Source: Rebecca billardiae RCC1528
Lineage: Eukaryota > Haptophyta
Length of the DNA stretch: 64,000 bases
Assembly (NCBI GenBank): GCA_965240325.2
Contig: OZ251244.1
Span: forward strand, 62,001 to 126,000
Reading direction: 5' to 3'
Shown here: in pieces, positions 52,686-61,648 of the stretch
Layout: each line of letters opens with the position of its first letter
How positions within the stretch are numbered: position 1 is the first letter of the stretch
Notes under the pieces: generated by a model
Database searches by the model: none
What the model was told of the DNA's origin: nothing
The model's input: only the letters and a program-made list of their open reading frames with translations
Translations under genes and position numbers: made by a program

Positions 52686-53441
52686 CTAGGCCAGCGACAA
52701 CGGCGCGGCAGCAGCCAGAGCACGGGGGGCGGCGCCGGGGGGGTCGGTGCGGGCCTGCTTGGGCGGCTTGGCGTCGCCCCCGCCGGCGGAGGGAGGCCCA
52801 CCCTCCACCGCCGGCGTGGACGGCTCGGCCACCGCGCGGTTGCCAGCCGCCGCGGCGCCGGGGAGCAGCACCAAGCGGTTGTTGGACTCCCCGAGCACCG
52901 GCCTGGCCTGTTGCACCTCGGGCCCGTCCGACGGCGCGGCCGCGGTTGGCGGCTGGGGTGGCGGGATGGCACCGTCGGAACCCCCCCCCTCGGACTCCTC
53001 CGCCTCCGGGCCGGCGGGGTCCGCCGCCTGTTGGTCGGCCGGCTGAGGAGCAGGGCGGCGCGCAGCGGCGGGCGGCGCGGGCGGCGCGGGCGGCACGCCC
53101 CAAAGGTTGTGCGGGACGCGGGCGGCGCCGGCGATGCGGCGGCTCGGCTTGAGCGGCGCGAAGAAGATGGGGCGCTCGGGGTCGATGGGCATGAAACGCA
53201 GGCGGAGGAAGATCAGGTTCACACCGCCGGCATAGATGTTGGTCTCGACGTGCTCAAAGTTGGTCACGTACTTGTTGATGTCGGGCACGATCTGCTCACT
53301 CCCTTGCCTTGGAGGCGGCTTTTCCGCCTGCACTTGCCACTTTTCGCTGCTGGCGTCGGATTTTATTTGTCGCCCTGCGCGGGTCGGAGGACTAATCCGT
53401 TTCCCGTTGTGCACGGGTCCGTGCGCGCGGTCCAATGACAA
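52686..53441 (-). CDS. hypothetical protein
   Basis: An open frame of 251 residues. Residues about 50-105 look truly coding (QIVPDINKYVTNFEHVETNI, then YAGGVNLIFLRLRFMPIDPE and RPIFFAPLKPSRRI), with a beta-rich hydrophobic pattern and less biased codons. The rest is Pro/Ala/Gly-rich. No family is recognised, and it may be one exon of a larger gene or a gene fragment. The stop TAG at 52686-52688 is followed in frame by RTX-like repeats. The start at 53441 is only the first Met of the frame. Confidence 0.45.
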   Translation of the reverse strand: MSLDRAHGPVHNGKRISPPTRAGRQIKSDASSEKWQVQAEKPPPRQGSEQIVPDINKYVTNFEHVETNIYAGGVNLIFLRLRFMPIDPERPIFFAPLKPSRRIAGAARVPHNLWGVPPAPPAPPAAARRPAPQPADQQAADPAGPEAEESEGGGSDGAIPPPQPPTAAAPSDGPEVQQARPVLGESNNRLVLLPGAAAAGNRAVAEPSTPAVEGGPPSAGGGDAKPPKQARTDPPGAAPRALAAAAPLSLA

Positions 53442-53869
53442 CGACTCATCGACGGTACCAGCGCGGCAAGGCCCACCCGGGCGCCCGGCCGCCCTCTGCG
53501 CTAACAGACAACGGTCTGAGGATACTCGGACTCGGAGCCTGCGGCTGCAGTCGCTGGCGCAGCATCAGCCGCACTCGCAGCACTGACGACCGACGCGCGT
53601 GGCGTCGCTGTGACTCGTTGTCTCGCCGTTGCGAGCACTGGATCAGTGGTGAGTGGATGGATCAATGGATGGATCAGTGGATGGGTGATTCGTGTGGCCT
53701 GGCCGTGGGCGCCGACGCACAGCCACCGCGCATCGGCACCGCCCGCCTCGCGGTGCAGCCGCGGCGCGCCCCGCTGCGCCCGCGCTGCCGGCTGGCCGGC
53801 CTGCGCCCTGAGAGTGAGCCCTGATAGTGATGCCTGCCGTCGGCGCGCGCCTCGCGCCCGCGCCACGTG
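53442..53869. other. intergenic, no gene seen
   Basis: Contains a short direct repeat (ATGGATCAATGGATGGATCAG-type, 53657-53685). Open frames on both strands lack conserved features. Confidence 0.5.
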
Positions 53870-55070
53870 TCAGGAGACCACGCAGCACCCTTGGCGCTTT
53901 GCCCTCCTGTCGTCCATCTCGTCGTACTTTGCAAACTTGGCGCCGAGGATCGCCTTCGCCAGGTACTCGCTGTACGTGAGCGTTCTGCCCTTGGCCTCCA
54001 CCTCGGCCTTCTCCGCGCGGAAGTCGTCCGTCACGTCACAGCTGCGGCGCGCGCGCGGCGGGGCGGGCGGCCGGCGCGCGCCTCGGCCTCAGCGCAGCGC
54101 GCTGGGGTCACCGACCCGCGCGCCCAGCCCCGGCCCCTCCCCCTCTGCGGACCCGGGGCGCCGCTCCCTCCGCTTCTTGCTTGGCTGTGCGGCTGTGCTG
54201 GTCCGCACAGTCGAGCGTGCACACGGGTGGCACACACGCACACGGGCGCGCACACACGCACACGGGCGCGCACACACGCACACGGGCGCGCACACACGCA
54301 CACGGGCGCCCCCCGCTCAGTCGCTCCGCCAGCCAGCGCGCGCGCACCCCTTGATCGGGTCGACCGTCTCGTTGTACGCCTTGAGCACCTCCTTTTCGTT
54401 CGTGCACATGACGAAGCTGGTGGGCGGGCGCGCGTCGCGGGCGCGGGCGCGAGGGTGGCGACACGCCTCAGCCCGCGGCGGCGGCGGCGGCGCGGCCGCT
54501 CGGCGGCGCGCACACGCGCGCCCGCTCGCACCTGACGTACACGCGGTCGTCCTTCTCCTTGAGGGCGAGCTGCAGGCCGGTCATGTCCGTGTCGCTGGGC
54601 AGCCCGTCCGTGAGCACGACCACCAGCGTGTCGTTCTCCGGCCGCGCGTTCTCGCCGCGGTACCCTCCGAGCACCGCCTGGAGCGTGCTGAGCAACGGCG
54701 TCTCGCCCTTCGGCTTCCGGCTGCGCAAGAAGCTGTTGAGCTCGGCCTCGGTGCGCACCATGTAGAACATGGGGTCGCTGAGCGGCTTGAGCAGGATGCC
54801 CCCCGTGTCGACGGTGAGCATCATCGAGAGCAGCGTGGTCAGCGTCTGCGTGAGCTCCTGCCAGCGCGTCTTCGGGTTCTTCGTGTTCTCCGGGTTGGCG
54901 ATCTGGTTCATGGAGGAGGAGTCGTCGACGACGACGACGATGTTGGCGCCAGAGAAGGTGAGGAGGTCCTTCACCACGGATGCGGGCAGGTCGAGCTTCT
55001 CCTGCATCGCCTGCAGCCGCTCCTGCACCGTCACCTCCGCCTCCAGCTCGACCTCGCTGGGCGCCGCCAT
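53870..55070 (-). CDS. von Willebrand factor A-domain protein (3 exons)
   Basis: Exons are 55070-54532, 54416-54348 and 54041-53870, giving 259 residues. Introns (115 and 306 bp) begin GTGCG, and the joins VYV+SFVMCTNE and DPIKG+CDVTDD keep the frame. After a short N-terminal helix the VWA fold starts with NIVVVVDDSSSMNQI (MIDAS DxSxS intact), continues with TLLSMMLTVDT, then the threonine-containing KGETPLLSTLQAVL and TLVVVLTDGLPSDTDMTG. There is no signal peptide, so an intracellular metal-dependent protein-binding role is likely. Copine-like and other cytosolic VWA proteins share this layout, but no C2 domain is present. It lies 256 bp from a divergent coiled-coil gene. Intron 2 carries a 20-bp CA-rich tandem repeat. 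Confidence 0.87.
54231..54309. repeat. 20-bp tandem repeat in VWA gene intron 2
   Basis: About four copies of CACACACGCACACGGGCGCG lie between the second and third exons. Confidence 0.85.
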
Positions 55071-55326
55071 CTCGGCTGAAGATGACCAATGAAGATGAGC
55101 GCAATCTCGCTCAGCACGCAATAGGTAGCTCGCGGCCATCCGCAAGCACAGCAGCCAATCAGCACGCGCCCGTGCGAAACGCGCGCCCACACCTTGCTTG
55201 ACACCACCCGCCGAGGCAAAGGGGGCTTCGTTGGCGCGCCCGCCTGCCGTTGAAAAAGGGCAAAACAAACGGGCCACAAGGCCCCCTTGGCCCTTGCGCC
55301 TCGTGCTGCTCAACAGCCCGCCGGCC

Positions 55327-56088
55327 ATGGGCGCACCGCACGCGCTCGTCGAGGCCGACGCGGGCTGGGAGCCCTCCGCGTCCGTGCGCGAGGCGGAGGC
55401 GCGGCTCGAGCGCGCGCGGCTCGACGCGCTCGAAGACCCGAGCGTGCTCCCCGACCCCGCGCCACCCGCCGACGACGAGCTCGCCGCGCTGCAGCAGGAA
55501 GTGGCGCGTGCGTCCGCTGAGGTGGCCACGCTGCGCGCGCACGCGGAGGGCGAGCTGTCCGGCGTGTCCGCGAGCGTGGAGGGGCTGCACGACGACGAAT
55601 GGCGGCTCTCCGCGTACATCGGCCTCGAGCACATCAAGGACCAGCTCCTCTCCGGCGACATGGACGGCGCGATGCGCGCGCTCTCGCTGATGGAGCCGGC
55701 GGCAACGCCGCGCGCCGCTCACGCGCACGCGCACGCGCGCGCGGACGGCGGCGCGGACGGCGGCGCGAACGGGCGGCAGCGGGCGGGCGGCGAGTGGGCG
55801 CGCGACGGCGAGAGCACGCAGAGCGCCGCGCCGCTGCAGCTCGACCCCGACGACGAGGCGCTGCGCGCCCAGCTCGAGCGCGCGGCTGCAGAGGCTGCCG
55901 AGCTGCGCGCCGCGCGGGACGGCCTGGAGGCCGAGCTGCGGCAGATGCGCGAGCTGCTGGCGCGCGCCGAGGCGGATCCGGAGGGCGTGTTCGGTGGCGC
56001 GGCGGGTGGGGAGGAGGCGGCGGACGGGGCCGAGGAGGAGGCGTGGATGAGCGACGACACGCGCGCCAGCGCGCCGGCGGCCGCCTGA
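55327..56088 (+). CDS. acidic coiled-coil protein
   Basis: An intronless frame of 253 residues starting MGAPHALVEADAGWEPS. Two helical regions (about residues 17-100 and 175-225; ELAALQQEVARASAEVATLR, QLERAAAEAAELRAARDGLE) are separated by a His/Ala/Gly-rich linker. The segment EWRLSAYIGLEHIKDQLLSGDMDGAMRAL in the middle looks like a conserved helical motif. The C-terminus is acidic (EEAADGAEEEAWMSDDT). There are no catalytic or membrane features and no named family. An in-frame frame upstream to 55198 lacks a supported Met in good context. It is divergent from the VWA gene. Confidence 0.68.
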   Translation: MGAPHALVEADAGWEPSASVREAEARLERARLDALEDPSVLPDPAPPADDELAALQQEVARASAEVATLRAHAEGELSGVSASVEGLHDDEWRLSAYIGLEHIKDQLLSGDMDGAMRALSLMEPAATPRAAHAHAHARADGGADGGANGRQRAGGEWARDGESTQSAAPLQLDPDDEALRAQLERAAAEAAELRAARDGLEAELRQMRELLARAEADPEGVFGGAAGGEEAADGAEEEAWMSDDTRASAPAAA

Positions 56089-56892
56089 GCCAGCCCGAGG
56101 CGCGCGCGCGCTCCGGCCGCCCTGGGCAGCTGCTGCTGCCTGCCGCCTGCTGCCTGCCGCCTGCCGCCCGCACCGCACCGGCATGCACCCCAGCGCTGCT
56201 TGCGCGGTGCACGCAGGCAGCGGGCCACGAGGCGCGCGGCGCCGTGAATACCGTTCCGGCGAGTGCCGCACGCGGCACGGAAAGAGGCGCTGTCCTGCTG
56301 ACTCACTAGTCACTGCTCCACGCCCGTGCGCATGCCGTGGCGCGCATGATGATATATTCGATGCGCGCTGCCAATGCCGCACGCTCGCAGCGCCATCGCG
56401 GCGCGCGCGCTGCTGAGCAGATATTATTATCATCTGAGTCGTTCGTCGTTACAGCAGGCGGTGCAGCCGATCATCACTCGTCGGCCGACCGCGTCTGCGG
56501 GCCCTGTCACTGATCAGTATGATATATGGCGACGATCGATGCCCAGCATGGCCATGATGCACGCACTGCGCTATAGCTATATACCGCGTCTACCTGACTA
56601 TACACAGAGTCACAGAGATCAGGCAGCGGCAGCGCCATCAGTCTGCCGAGCGCCGCGAGTCATGGCATCGTCATCATCATCAGCGCGTCGTCGTCATCAT
56701 CATCGTCGTCGGCGATCGTCCGGGCACATCTCACGTCGATCACGTCTTTCGGCGGCACGATCACGACTCAAGAGCCAGGAGGATGGCCGGATGGCGCCGT
56801 GCCACTGCGGCCGGCCGCGTCGGCTGCCTGCGCGCAGGCCGTCGGCCAGCCGGAGGCACGGCCGCCCGGCTCCCCGCTTCCACGCGGGCGCC
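56089..56892. other. intergenic, no gene seen
   Basis: Contains CTGCCTGCCGC-type short repeats (56135-56170), ATC/GTC microsatellites near 56665-56715 and AT-rich patches. No gene is supported. Confidence 0.5.
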
Positions 56893-58425
56893 TCAGCGGA
56901 GGTCCGCGTCCGGCGAGGCTGCCGGTGCCGCCACGGCGACGGCCGACGCTTCGGCGCACGGGCCCGCGTCACGCGGCGCGTGATGCGCGGGCGATGGCTC
57001 GGCGCTGCCCGGCTGTGACGGGTGGCTCAGCGCGCCCGCGCTGCCCGCGCCGACGCCCATCGCGGGCGAGAGGGCGGGCGACGACGCCTCGCTCCGCGCG
57101 GCCTGCGCGGCGGTGCCGGCGCCGCCGCTCGGGGAGAGCGAGTCCGGCGCGCGCGAGTCCGGCGTGGCCTCTGCGACGGGCACGGCGCCGACCTCGGCCG
57201 GCGCGGCGGGCACGGCCACGGCCGGCGGGCGCGGCAGCGGCGCGCGCTCGCGCTCGGCTCCCTCCTCTGGCGCGCCCGGCACCGCGCCCAGCTCGACGGC
57301 GGCGTGCTCGGCGTCGGCCTCGGCGTGCGCGGGCTCGTCCGCGAGCAGCGCGAAGCCGAAGCGCTGCAGCTCGCCCCCGCGCACGCGCGGCAGGCCCTCC
57401 TCGAGCGCGCGCACCCGCAGCACGGTGCCGCAGTACAGGCAGCCGCCTGAGAGCCCAATCAGCGCGGCCGCACCGAGCGGCGGCAGCGCGAGCAGCCAGA
57501 GCGGCACCTGTGCGAGGAAGAGGGTGCGGCCGGCGACGGGCCACGCGAGCACGCGGAGCAGCGCAGCCGGCGCGCACAGGCTCGGCCCGACCCCCACCCC
57601 GTCCGCCCTCGGCCCGCGCTCGATGCGCAGCTCGCGCGCGCCGAGCGCGCTCAGCCGCAGCGCTACTTCGTATGCGCACGCGACGTTGAGCGGCATCGCC
57701 ACGCCCGCGAAGACGAAGGCCCAGAAGACGAGCCAGTCGAAGTCGATGTCGGGGATCGCGTCCGCGTACGCGCGCGCGCCCGCCCCGCGCGCCTCGTCCC
57801 TCGCCACCGCCGCCATGTGCACCATCAGCCACGACACGTACAGAGACAGCAGCAGCGAGATGGCGCACGCGTGCCCCAGCGAGGTCGCGACGGTCGCGAT
57901 CGCAAAGCCCTTGGCGGAGGCGGGGCCGAGGCGGTGCTGCCGCTTGTACATGGCCCAGCGCGCGAAGTTGAGCTTCCACACCTCCTCCACCGCGATGAAC
58001 GCCCCGAACCCCGCGAGCAGCGAGCACACGTACACGTACAGCGAGGGCAGCCCGGCGCTGAAGAGCAGCACCTCCACCACGCCGCGCGTCAGCTCGAACG
58101 CGGGCAGGCCCGAGGCGACGGCGATGCCGGCGAGGAGCCAGAAGCCCTGGCCGAAGCTGGAGAGCACGTGCTCCAGCGGGCACGCGTGCGCGCTGCCGCG
58201 CCACCACTGCAGCAGCAGCAGCTTGGGCGGCAGCAGCAGCAGCAGCGCGACCACACCAAACTGCCACCGCCACAGGAGCGAGCCGAGGACGAGCGCGGGG
58301 TACGAGGCGAGGAACGCGAAGGTCAGCGGCTTGAACAGCTTGCGCTCGGGCTTCTCCGCGCGCACGCGCGCGGGCGCGTCCGCGCCGCCGTCCTCCGCCA
58401 CGTCGGGCTCCGCGGGCGTCATCAC
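56893..58425 (-). CDS. multi-pass membrane protein, possibly PrsW-type
   Basis: An intronless gene of 510 residues. About eight hydrophobic helices run from residue 33 to 325. The helix GFGAFIAVEEVWKLNFARWA contains EE-x2-K, and GFAIATVATSLGHACAISLL follows after a short loop. That order resembles PrsW-type intramembrane glutamic proteases (EExxK in one helix, a Gly/Phe-rich helix next), but the later histidine motifs are not clear, so the assignment is tentative and an uncharacterised transporter is possible. The C-terminal ~150 residues are Pro/Ala/Ser/Glu-rich and probably cytosolic and disordered. The start MMTPAEPDV gives a short acidic N-terminus before a basic segment (KPERKLFKP) and the first helix. 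Confidence 0.72.
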   Translation of the reverse strand: MMTPAEPDVAEDGGADAPARVRAEKPERKLFKPLTFAFLASYPALVLGSLLWRWQFGVVALLLLLPPKLLLLQWWRGSAHACPLEHVLSSFGQGFWLLAGIAVASGLPAFELTRGVVEVLLFSAGLPSLYVYVCSLLAGFGAFIAVEEVWKLNFARWAMYKRQHRLGPASAKGFAIATVATSLGHACAISLLLSLYVSWLMVHMAAVARDEARGAGARAYADAIPDIDFDWLVFWAFVFAGVAMPLNVACAYEVALRLSALGARELRIERGPRADGVGVGPSLCAPAALLRVLAWPVAGRTLFLAQVPLWLLALPPLGAAALIGLSGGCLYCGTVLRVRALEEGLPRVRGGELQRFGFALLADEPAHAEADAEHAAVELGAVPGAPEEGAERERAPLPRPPAVAVPAAPAEVGAVPVAEATPDSRAPDSLSPSGGAGTAAQAARSEASSPALSPAMGVGAGSAGALSHPSQPGSAEPSPAHHAPRDAGPCAEASAVAVAAPAASPDADLR

Positions 58426-58637
58426 AGCGCGCGGCGCGCAGATCTGGCAGCGGCGGATGCACGCGTGGAAGTTGCGGCTGGCGGGCTGGGCGTGGAAGTT
58501 GCTGCAAGCGCCAAGCGGTCCGGTGGGTCCGGTTTCATTGCCCTCGGATGCGCCGCGACCGCGAGTGACCGTGACAGTCCGTGACTAGTTCCGGCACAAC
58601 CTCGCGTGTGGCCGTGTGCTGCCACAGCTGCCAGGAC

Positions 58638-60491
58638 TCACGGCCCGTCGCGCCAGCCGCGCAGCTCGACGGGCAGAGCAGCGCCTCGGCCACCGCGGCC
58701 CCCACCGCCCGCCCCAACCGCATCCCTCGGCGCGCCCCCGGCCGCACGCGCGGCGGCGGCGGCGCCACCGGCCGCACCGGCCGCGGCCGGTCCGGCGGCG
58801 CGTCGCTTCGGCCTGCGCAGCCCGCCCGCCCCGGCGGGGAAGTTCCACTTGAAGGAGCAGCCGTAGTACTCCTCGCCGTCGAGGTCGTGGAAGTGCGCGT
58901 ACGCGCTGCCGTACCGCAGCGCGTACGCCAGCCGGCCGTAGTTGGACGAGAAGGTGCCGACGAACCAGCGGCAGCGCGCCATCAGCAGCAGCTGCGAGAC
59001 CATCGACAGGCCCTCGTCCACACCGGACTTCCCGGACTGCCCGCCCGGACTGGGGCGCGCGTCGTAGTACCCGCCGCCGCCGCCCGGGCCGCCGAGCGGG
59101 TTGCTCGAGCCGCGGAGCAGCGCCGCCATCGACTGCGCGCGCTTCTCCGGCGTGATGAACTGCGCCGCTCGGGCGGGCGGGATGCGGGCGGTGCGGGCGG
59201 TGCGGGCGGGGCGGGCGGTGCGGGCGGTGCGGGCGGTGCGGGCGGTGCGGGCGGTGCGGGCGGTGCGGGCGGTGCGGGCGGTGCGGGCGGTGCGGGCGGT
59301 GCGGGCGGTGCGGGCGGTGCGGGCGGTGCGGGCGGTGCGGGCGGTGCGGGCGGTGCGGGCGGTGCGGGCGGTGCGGGCGGTGCGGGCGGTGCGGGCGGTG
59401 CGGGCGGTGCGGGCGGGGCGGGCGGGGCGGGCGGGGCGGGCGGGGCGGGCGGGGCGGGCGGGGCGGGCGGGGCGGAGGCGGCGGCGGCCGCGCTGAGCGG
59501 CGCGCGTGCGTGGCGGCGCGGCGGCGGCGGCGCGCGGCGCGCGGCGCACCTCGTCGCCGGGCACGGAGAGCACGCGCACGCCGGGCGCGCCCGCCGCCGC
59601 GAGCGCCCTCGGCATCTGCTCGAACACCGCCGGGTCGTCCGAGCCGAGCAGCACGGCCTCGCAGCCGTGCCAGCGCGCCAGCAGCGCCACCTGTCGAGCG
59701 TACGCGCTGCTCGGGTGGTGCACGCCCTCGTGCTTGTCGCCGTGGCGCACGTGGACGGCGGCGACGCGGGCGTACGCGCGCGGCGCGTCGAGGCCGAGCT
59801 CGGCCTCCAGCCGGCGCACGTTGCTCGCCAGCCGGCGCGTCGGCCGCGTCACGTACCGCAGCGCGTGCGCGCGGAACCAAAGCGCCGAGCGGCCGCGAGA
59901 GAGCCGCGCGGCCGCGGAGAGCGCCGCCGCGTCGAAGCGGTTGTTGAAGCAGCCGGTGCGCGTCTCGGGCACGCTCTGCGCGGGCAGGCGCGGCGTGCAG
60001 TTGGTCAGCGGGCGGAAGTAGCACTCGAACGAGCGCCGCGCGCACAGCCGCGGGTCGGCGTACGCCAGCTTGGCCGCGCCCAGGCTGAAGACCCGGCCCA
60101 CCTGCGCCGCGCCCACCAGCGACTCGGTGAGGGAGGCGAGCTGCGAGCCGATGCCGGACTTGCGCCCGCCCCAGCGGACGAACCTGCGCACGGACGCGCA
60201 GTCGCGCGGGTGCTGCTGCGCGTGCAGCCAGCGCAGGAACACCACCGAGTCGTTGGCCGCGGCCGCGCCGCCGCCGGACGGATGCGGCGGCGCGTCGTCG
60301 CGACGCGCGAGCCGGCCGCCGTCGAGGCTGAGGCGGCCGGCGCCGTCGTCGCCGTCGTCGTCGTCGTCGCCCGCGCGCCTGCGCTCGAACGGCACAGCGC
60401 CGTCCGCGACGGGCGCGGGCGGTGCGGCCGCGCGAGGCGCGCACGCAGCGCAGAGCAGCAGCAGCAGCAGCCGCCGGCCGCTGGCTGCCAT
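58638..60491 (-). CDS. FUT8-like (GT23) glycosyltransferase (2 exons)
   Basis: Exons are 60491-59550 and 59159-58638, giving 487 residues. The 390-bp intron (GTGCGCC...GGCGCAG) is mostly a minisatellite. The protein starts with a signal or anchor (MAASGRRLLLLLLCAACAPR), as in Golgi enzymes. The GT23 fold shows GIGSQLASLTESLV, the donor-binding VAAVHVRHGDKHEGVHHPSS, then AVLLGSDDPAVFEQM and, across the exon join, VPGDE+FITPEKR and VSQLLLMARCRWFVGTFSSN followed by YGRLAYALRYG. FUT8 relatives transfer fucose in alpha-1,6 linkage to the N-glycan core, and related enzymes act in nodulation-factor synthesis. The precise acceptor here is unknown. Only 68 bp separate its start from the divergent kelch gene. 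Confidence 0.85.
   Translation of the reverse strand: MAASGRRLLLLLLCAACAPRAAAPPAPVADGAVPFERRRAGDDDDDGDDGAGRLSLDGGRLARRDDAPPHPSGGGAAAANDSVVFLRWLHAQQHPRDCASVRRFVRWGGRKSGIGSQLASLTESLVGAAQVGRVFSLGAAKLAYADPRLCARRSFECYFRPLTNCTPRLPAQSVPETRTGCFNNRFDAAALSAAARLSRGRSALWFRAHALRYVTRPTRRLASNVRRLEAELGLDAPRAYARVAAVHVRHGDKHEGVHHPSSAYARQVALLARWHGCEAVLLGSDDPAVFEQMPRALAAAGAPGVRVLSVPGDEVRRAPRAAAAAPPRTRAAQRGRRRLRPARPARPARPARPARPARPARTARTARTARTARTARTARTARTARTARTARTARTARTARTARTARTARTARTARTARTARTARTARPARTARTARIPPARAAQFITPEKRAQSMAALLRGSSNPLGGPGGGGGYYDARPSPGGQSGKSGVDEGLSMVSQLLLMARCRWFVGTFSSNYGRLAYALRYGSAYAHFHDLDGEEYYGCSFKWNFPAGAGGLRRPKRRAAGPAAAGAAGGAAAAARAAGGAPRDAVGAGGGGRGGRGAALPVELRGWRDGP
59187..59470. repeat. intronic 9-bp minisatellite in the FUT8-like gene
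   Basis: About thirty copies of GCGGGCGGT, turning into GCGGGCGGG near 59410-59470, fill most of the intron. Because 9 is a multiple of 3 the repeat reads through in every frame, which gives false long frames. Confidence 0.95.
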
Positions 60492-60559
60492 CGTTCTCCG
60501 CCTGGGCGTGGGCACGCGCTTCCGCGAATGACGGTTGGCCGGGTCGCGAGCTCGCCAGC

Positions 60560-61648
60560 ATGACGGCATCGCGCGCGCTCGGACTCGGGCTCGCGCTGGT
60601 GGGCGCGCTCGCGCTCATCGGCTCGCTGCCGCGCGAAGCGCGGCCCGCGCCGGCGGCACACCCGCCGGCGGCGCCCCGCCGGCGCTCGCTCCTCTCGCGC
60701 CTGCGCGGCGTGCGCCGGCCGGCGCGCGGCGCGTGGAGCGTGCTGACGCCCACGTCGGGCGCGGCCGAGCCTCGGCACGAGTGCACGCTCGCCGAGCTCG
60801 GCGGCAAGCTGTACCTGATCGGCGGGCGCGGGCGGCACCACGTTGACGTGTGGGACCCGAGCAGCTCGAGCTGGCGCCGCGGGCGCACGCGCCACGCCGA
60901 GCTGCACCACGCGCAGCCGATCGCGTACCGAGATACAATCTGGCTGTGGGGCGGGATGGTCGGCCCGTACCCGGACGAGAAGCCGGTGGCGCACGTGCTG
61001 CTGTACGAGCCGCGCTCGGACACGGTGCGCAACGGCCCGCGCCTCCCGCGCGGCCGCGCGCGCGGCTCGGGCGGCGCCGCCCTCGCCGACGGGCGCATGC
61101 TCTTCGCGGGCGGTATCGTGGACGGTCACAACGGCGGCGCCGTGCCGTGGCTCGACGCGTACGAGCCGGAGCGGGGCGCGTGGGCGCGGCTGCCCGACGC
61201 GCCGCACGCGCGGGACCACTTCGCCGCGGTGGCGCTCGGCCGCGCGCTCTACCTCGCGGGCGGGCGCACCACCTCGCTGCGCACCGGCCAGCTGCTCGAC
61301 CTCACGGTCGCCCCCGTGGACGTGTTCGATTTCGAATCTCAGCGCTGGAGCACGCTGCGCGAGCCGCTGCCGACGCTGCGCGCGGGGGTGGCGGCGGTGG
61401 CGCTGGGCGGGGAGCTGGTGGTGATCGGCGGCGAGAGCGCCGCGCAGCGTGCCGCGCACGACGAGGTCGAGGCGTACGACCCCCGCGCGCGCGCGTGGCG
61501 CGCGCTGCCGCGGCTCGCCGAGGGCGCGCACGGCACGGGCGCGGTCGCGCTCGGCGGGCGGATCTACCTCGCGGGCGGAGCGGCGACGCGCGGCGGAGAC
61601 GCTGGGCCGCCGCGCGAGAGCGCGCTGGTGCAGGTCTACCAGCCCTGA
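60560..61648 (+). CDS. kelch-repeat protein with N-terminal anchor
   Basis: An intronless gene of 362 residues. The N-terminal hydrophobic segment (LGLGLALVGALALIGSL) is followed by an Arg/Pro-rich stretch, so it is a type II membrane or secreted protein. Five to six kelch blades follow, with the typical GG doublets and spaced Tyr/Trp: GGKLYLIGGRGRHHVDVWDP, DTIWLWGGMVGPYPD, GRMLFAGGIVDG, GRALYLAGGRTTS, GELVVIGGESAAQ and GRIYLAGGAATRGG. Kelch propellers bind proteins or glycans; with a leader peptide, a role in the secretory path or at the surface is likely. It pairs head to head with the FUT8-like gene, which hints at joint expression. Confidence 0.85.
   Translation: MTASRALGLGLALVGALALIGSLPREARPAPAAHPPAAPRRRSLLSRLRGVRRPARGAWSVLTPTSGAAEPRHECTLAELGGKLYLIGGRGRHHVDVWDPSSSSWRRGRTRHAELHHAQPIAYRDTIWLWGGMVGPYPDEKPVAHVLLYEPRSDTVRNGPRLPRGRARGSGGAALADGRMLFAGGIVDGHNGGAVPWLDAYEPERGAWARLPDAPHARDHFAAVALGRALYLAGGRTTSLRTGQLLDLTVAPVDVFDFESQRWSTLREPLPTLRAGVAAVALGGELVVIGGESAAQRAAHDEVEAYDPRARAWRALPRLAEGAHGTGAVALGGRIYLAGGAATRGGDAGPPRESALVQVYQP

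Noticed and set aside
56374-57018. Plus-strand frame of 214 codons
   Set aside because: Covers microsatellites and the tail of the membrane-protein gene on the opposite strand; no motifs.
59187-59470. CRISPR array or collagen-like gene
   Set aside because: The repeats are contiguous nine-base units without spacers and lie in an intron between two conserved exons of a eukaryotic gene.
58581-60563. Plus-strand frame of 660 codons opposite the FUT8-like gene
   Set aside because: It is kept open by the nine-base minisatellite and high GC. The GT23 motifs are on the minus strand.
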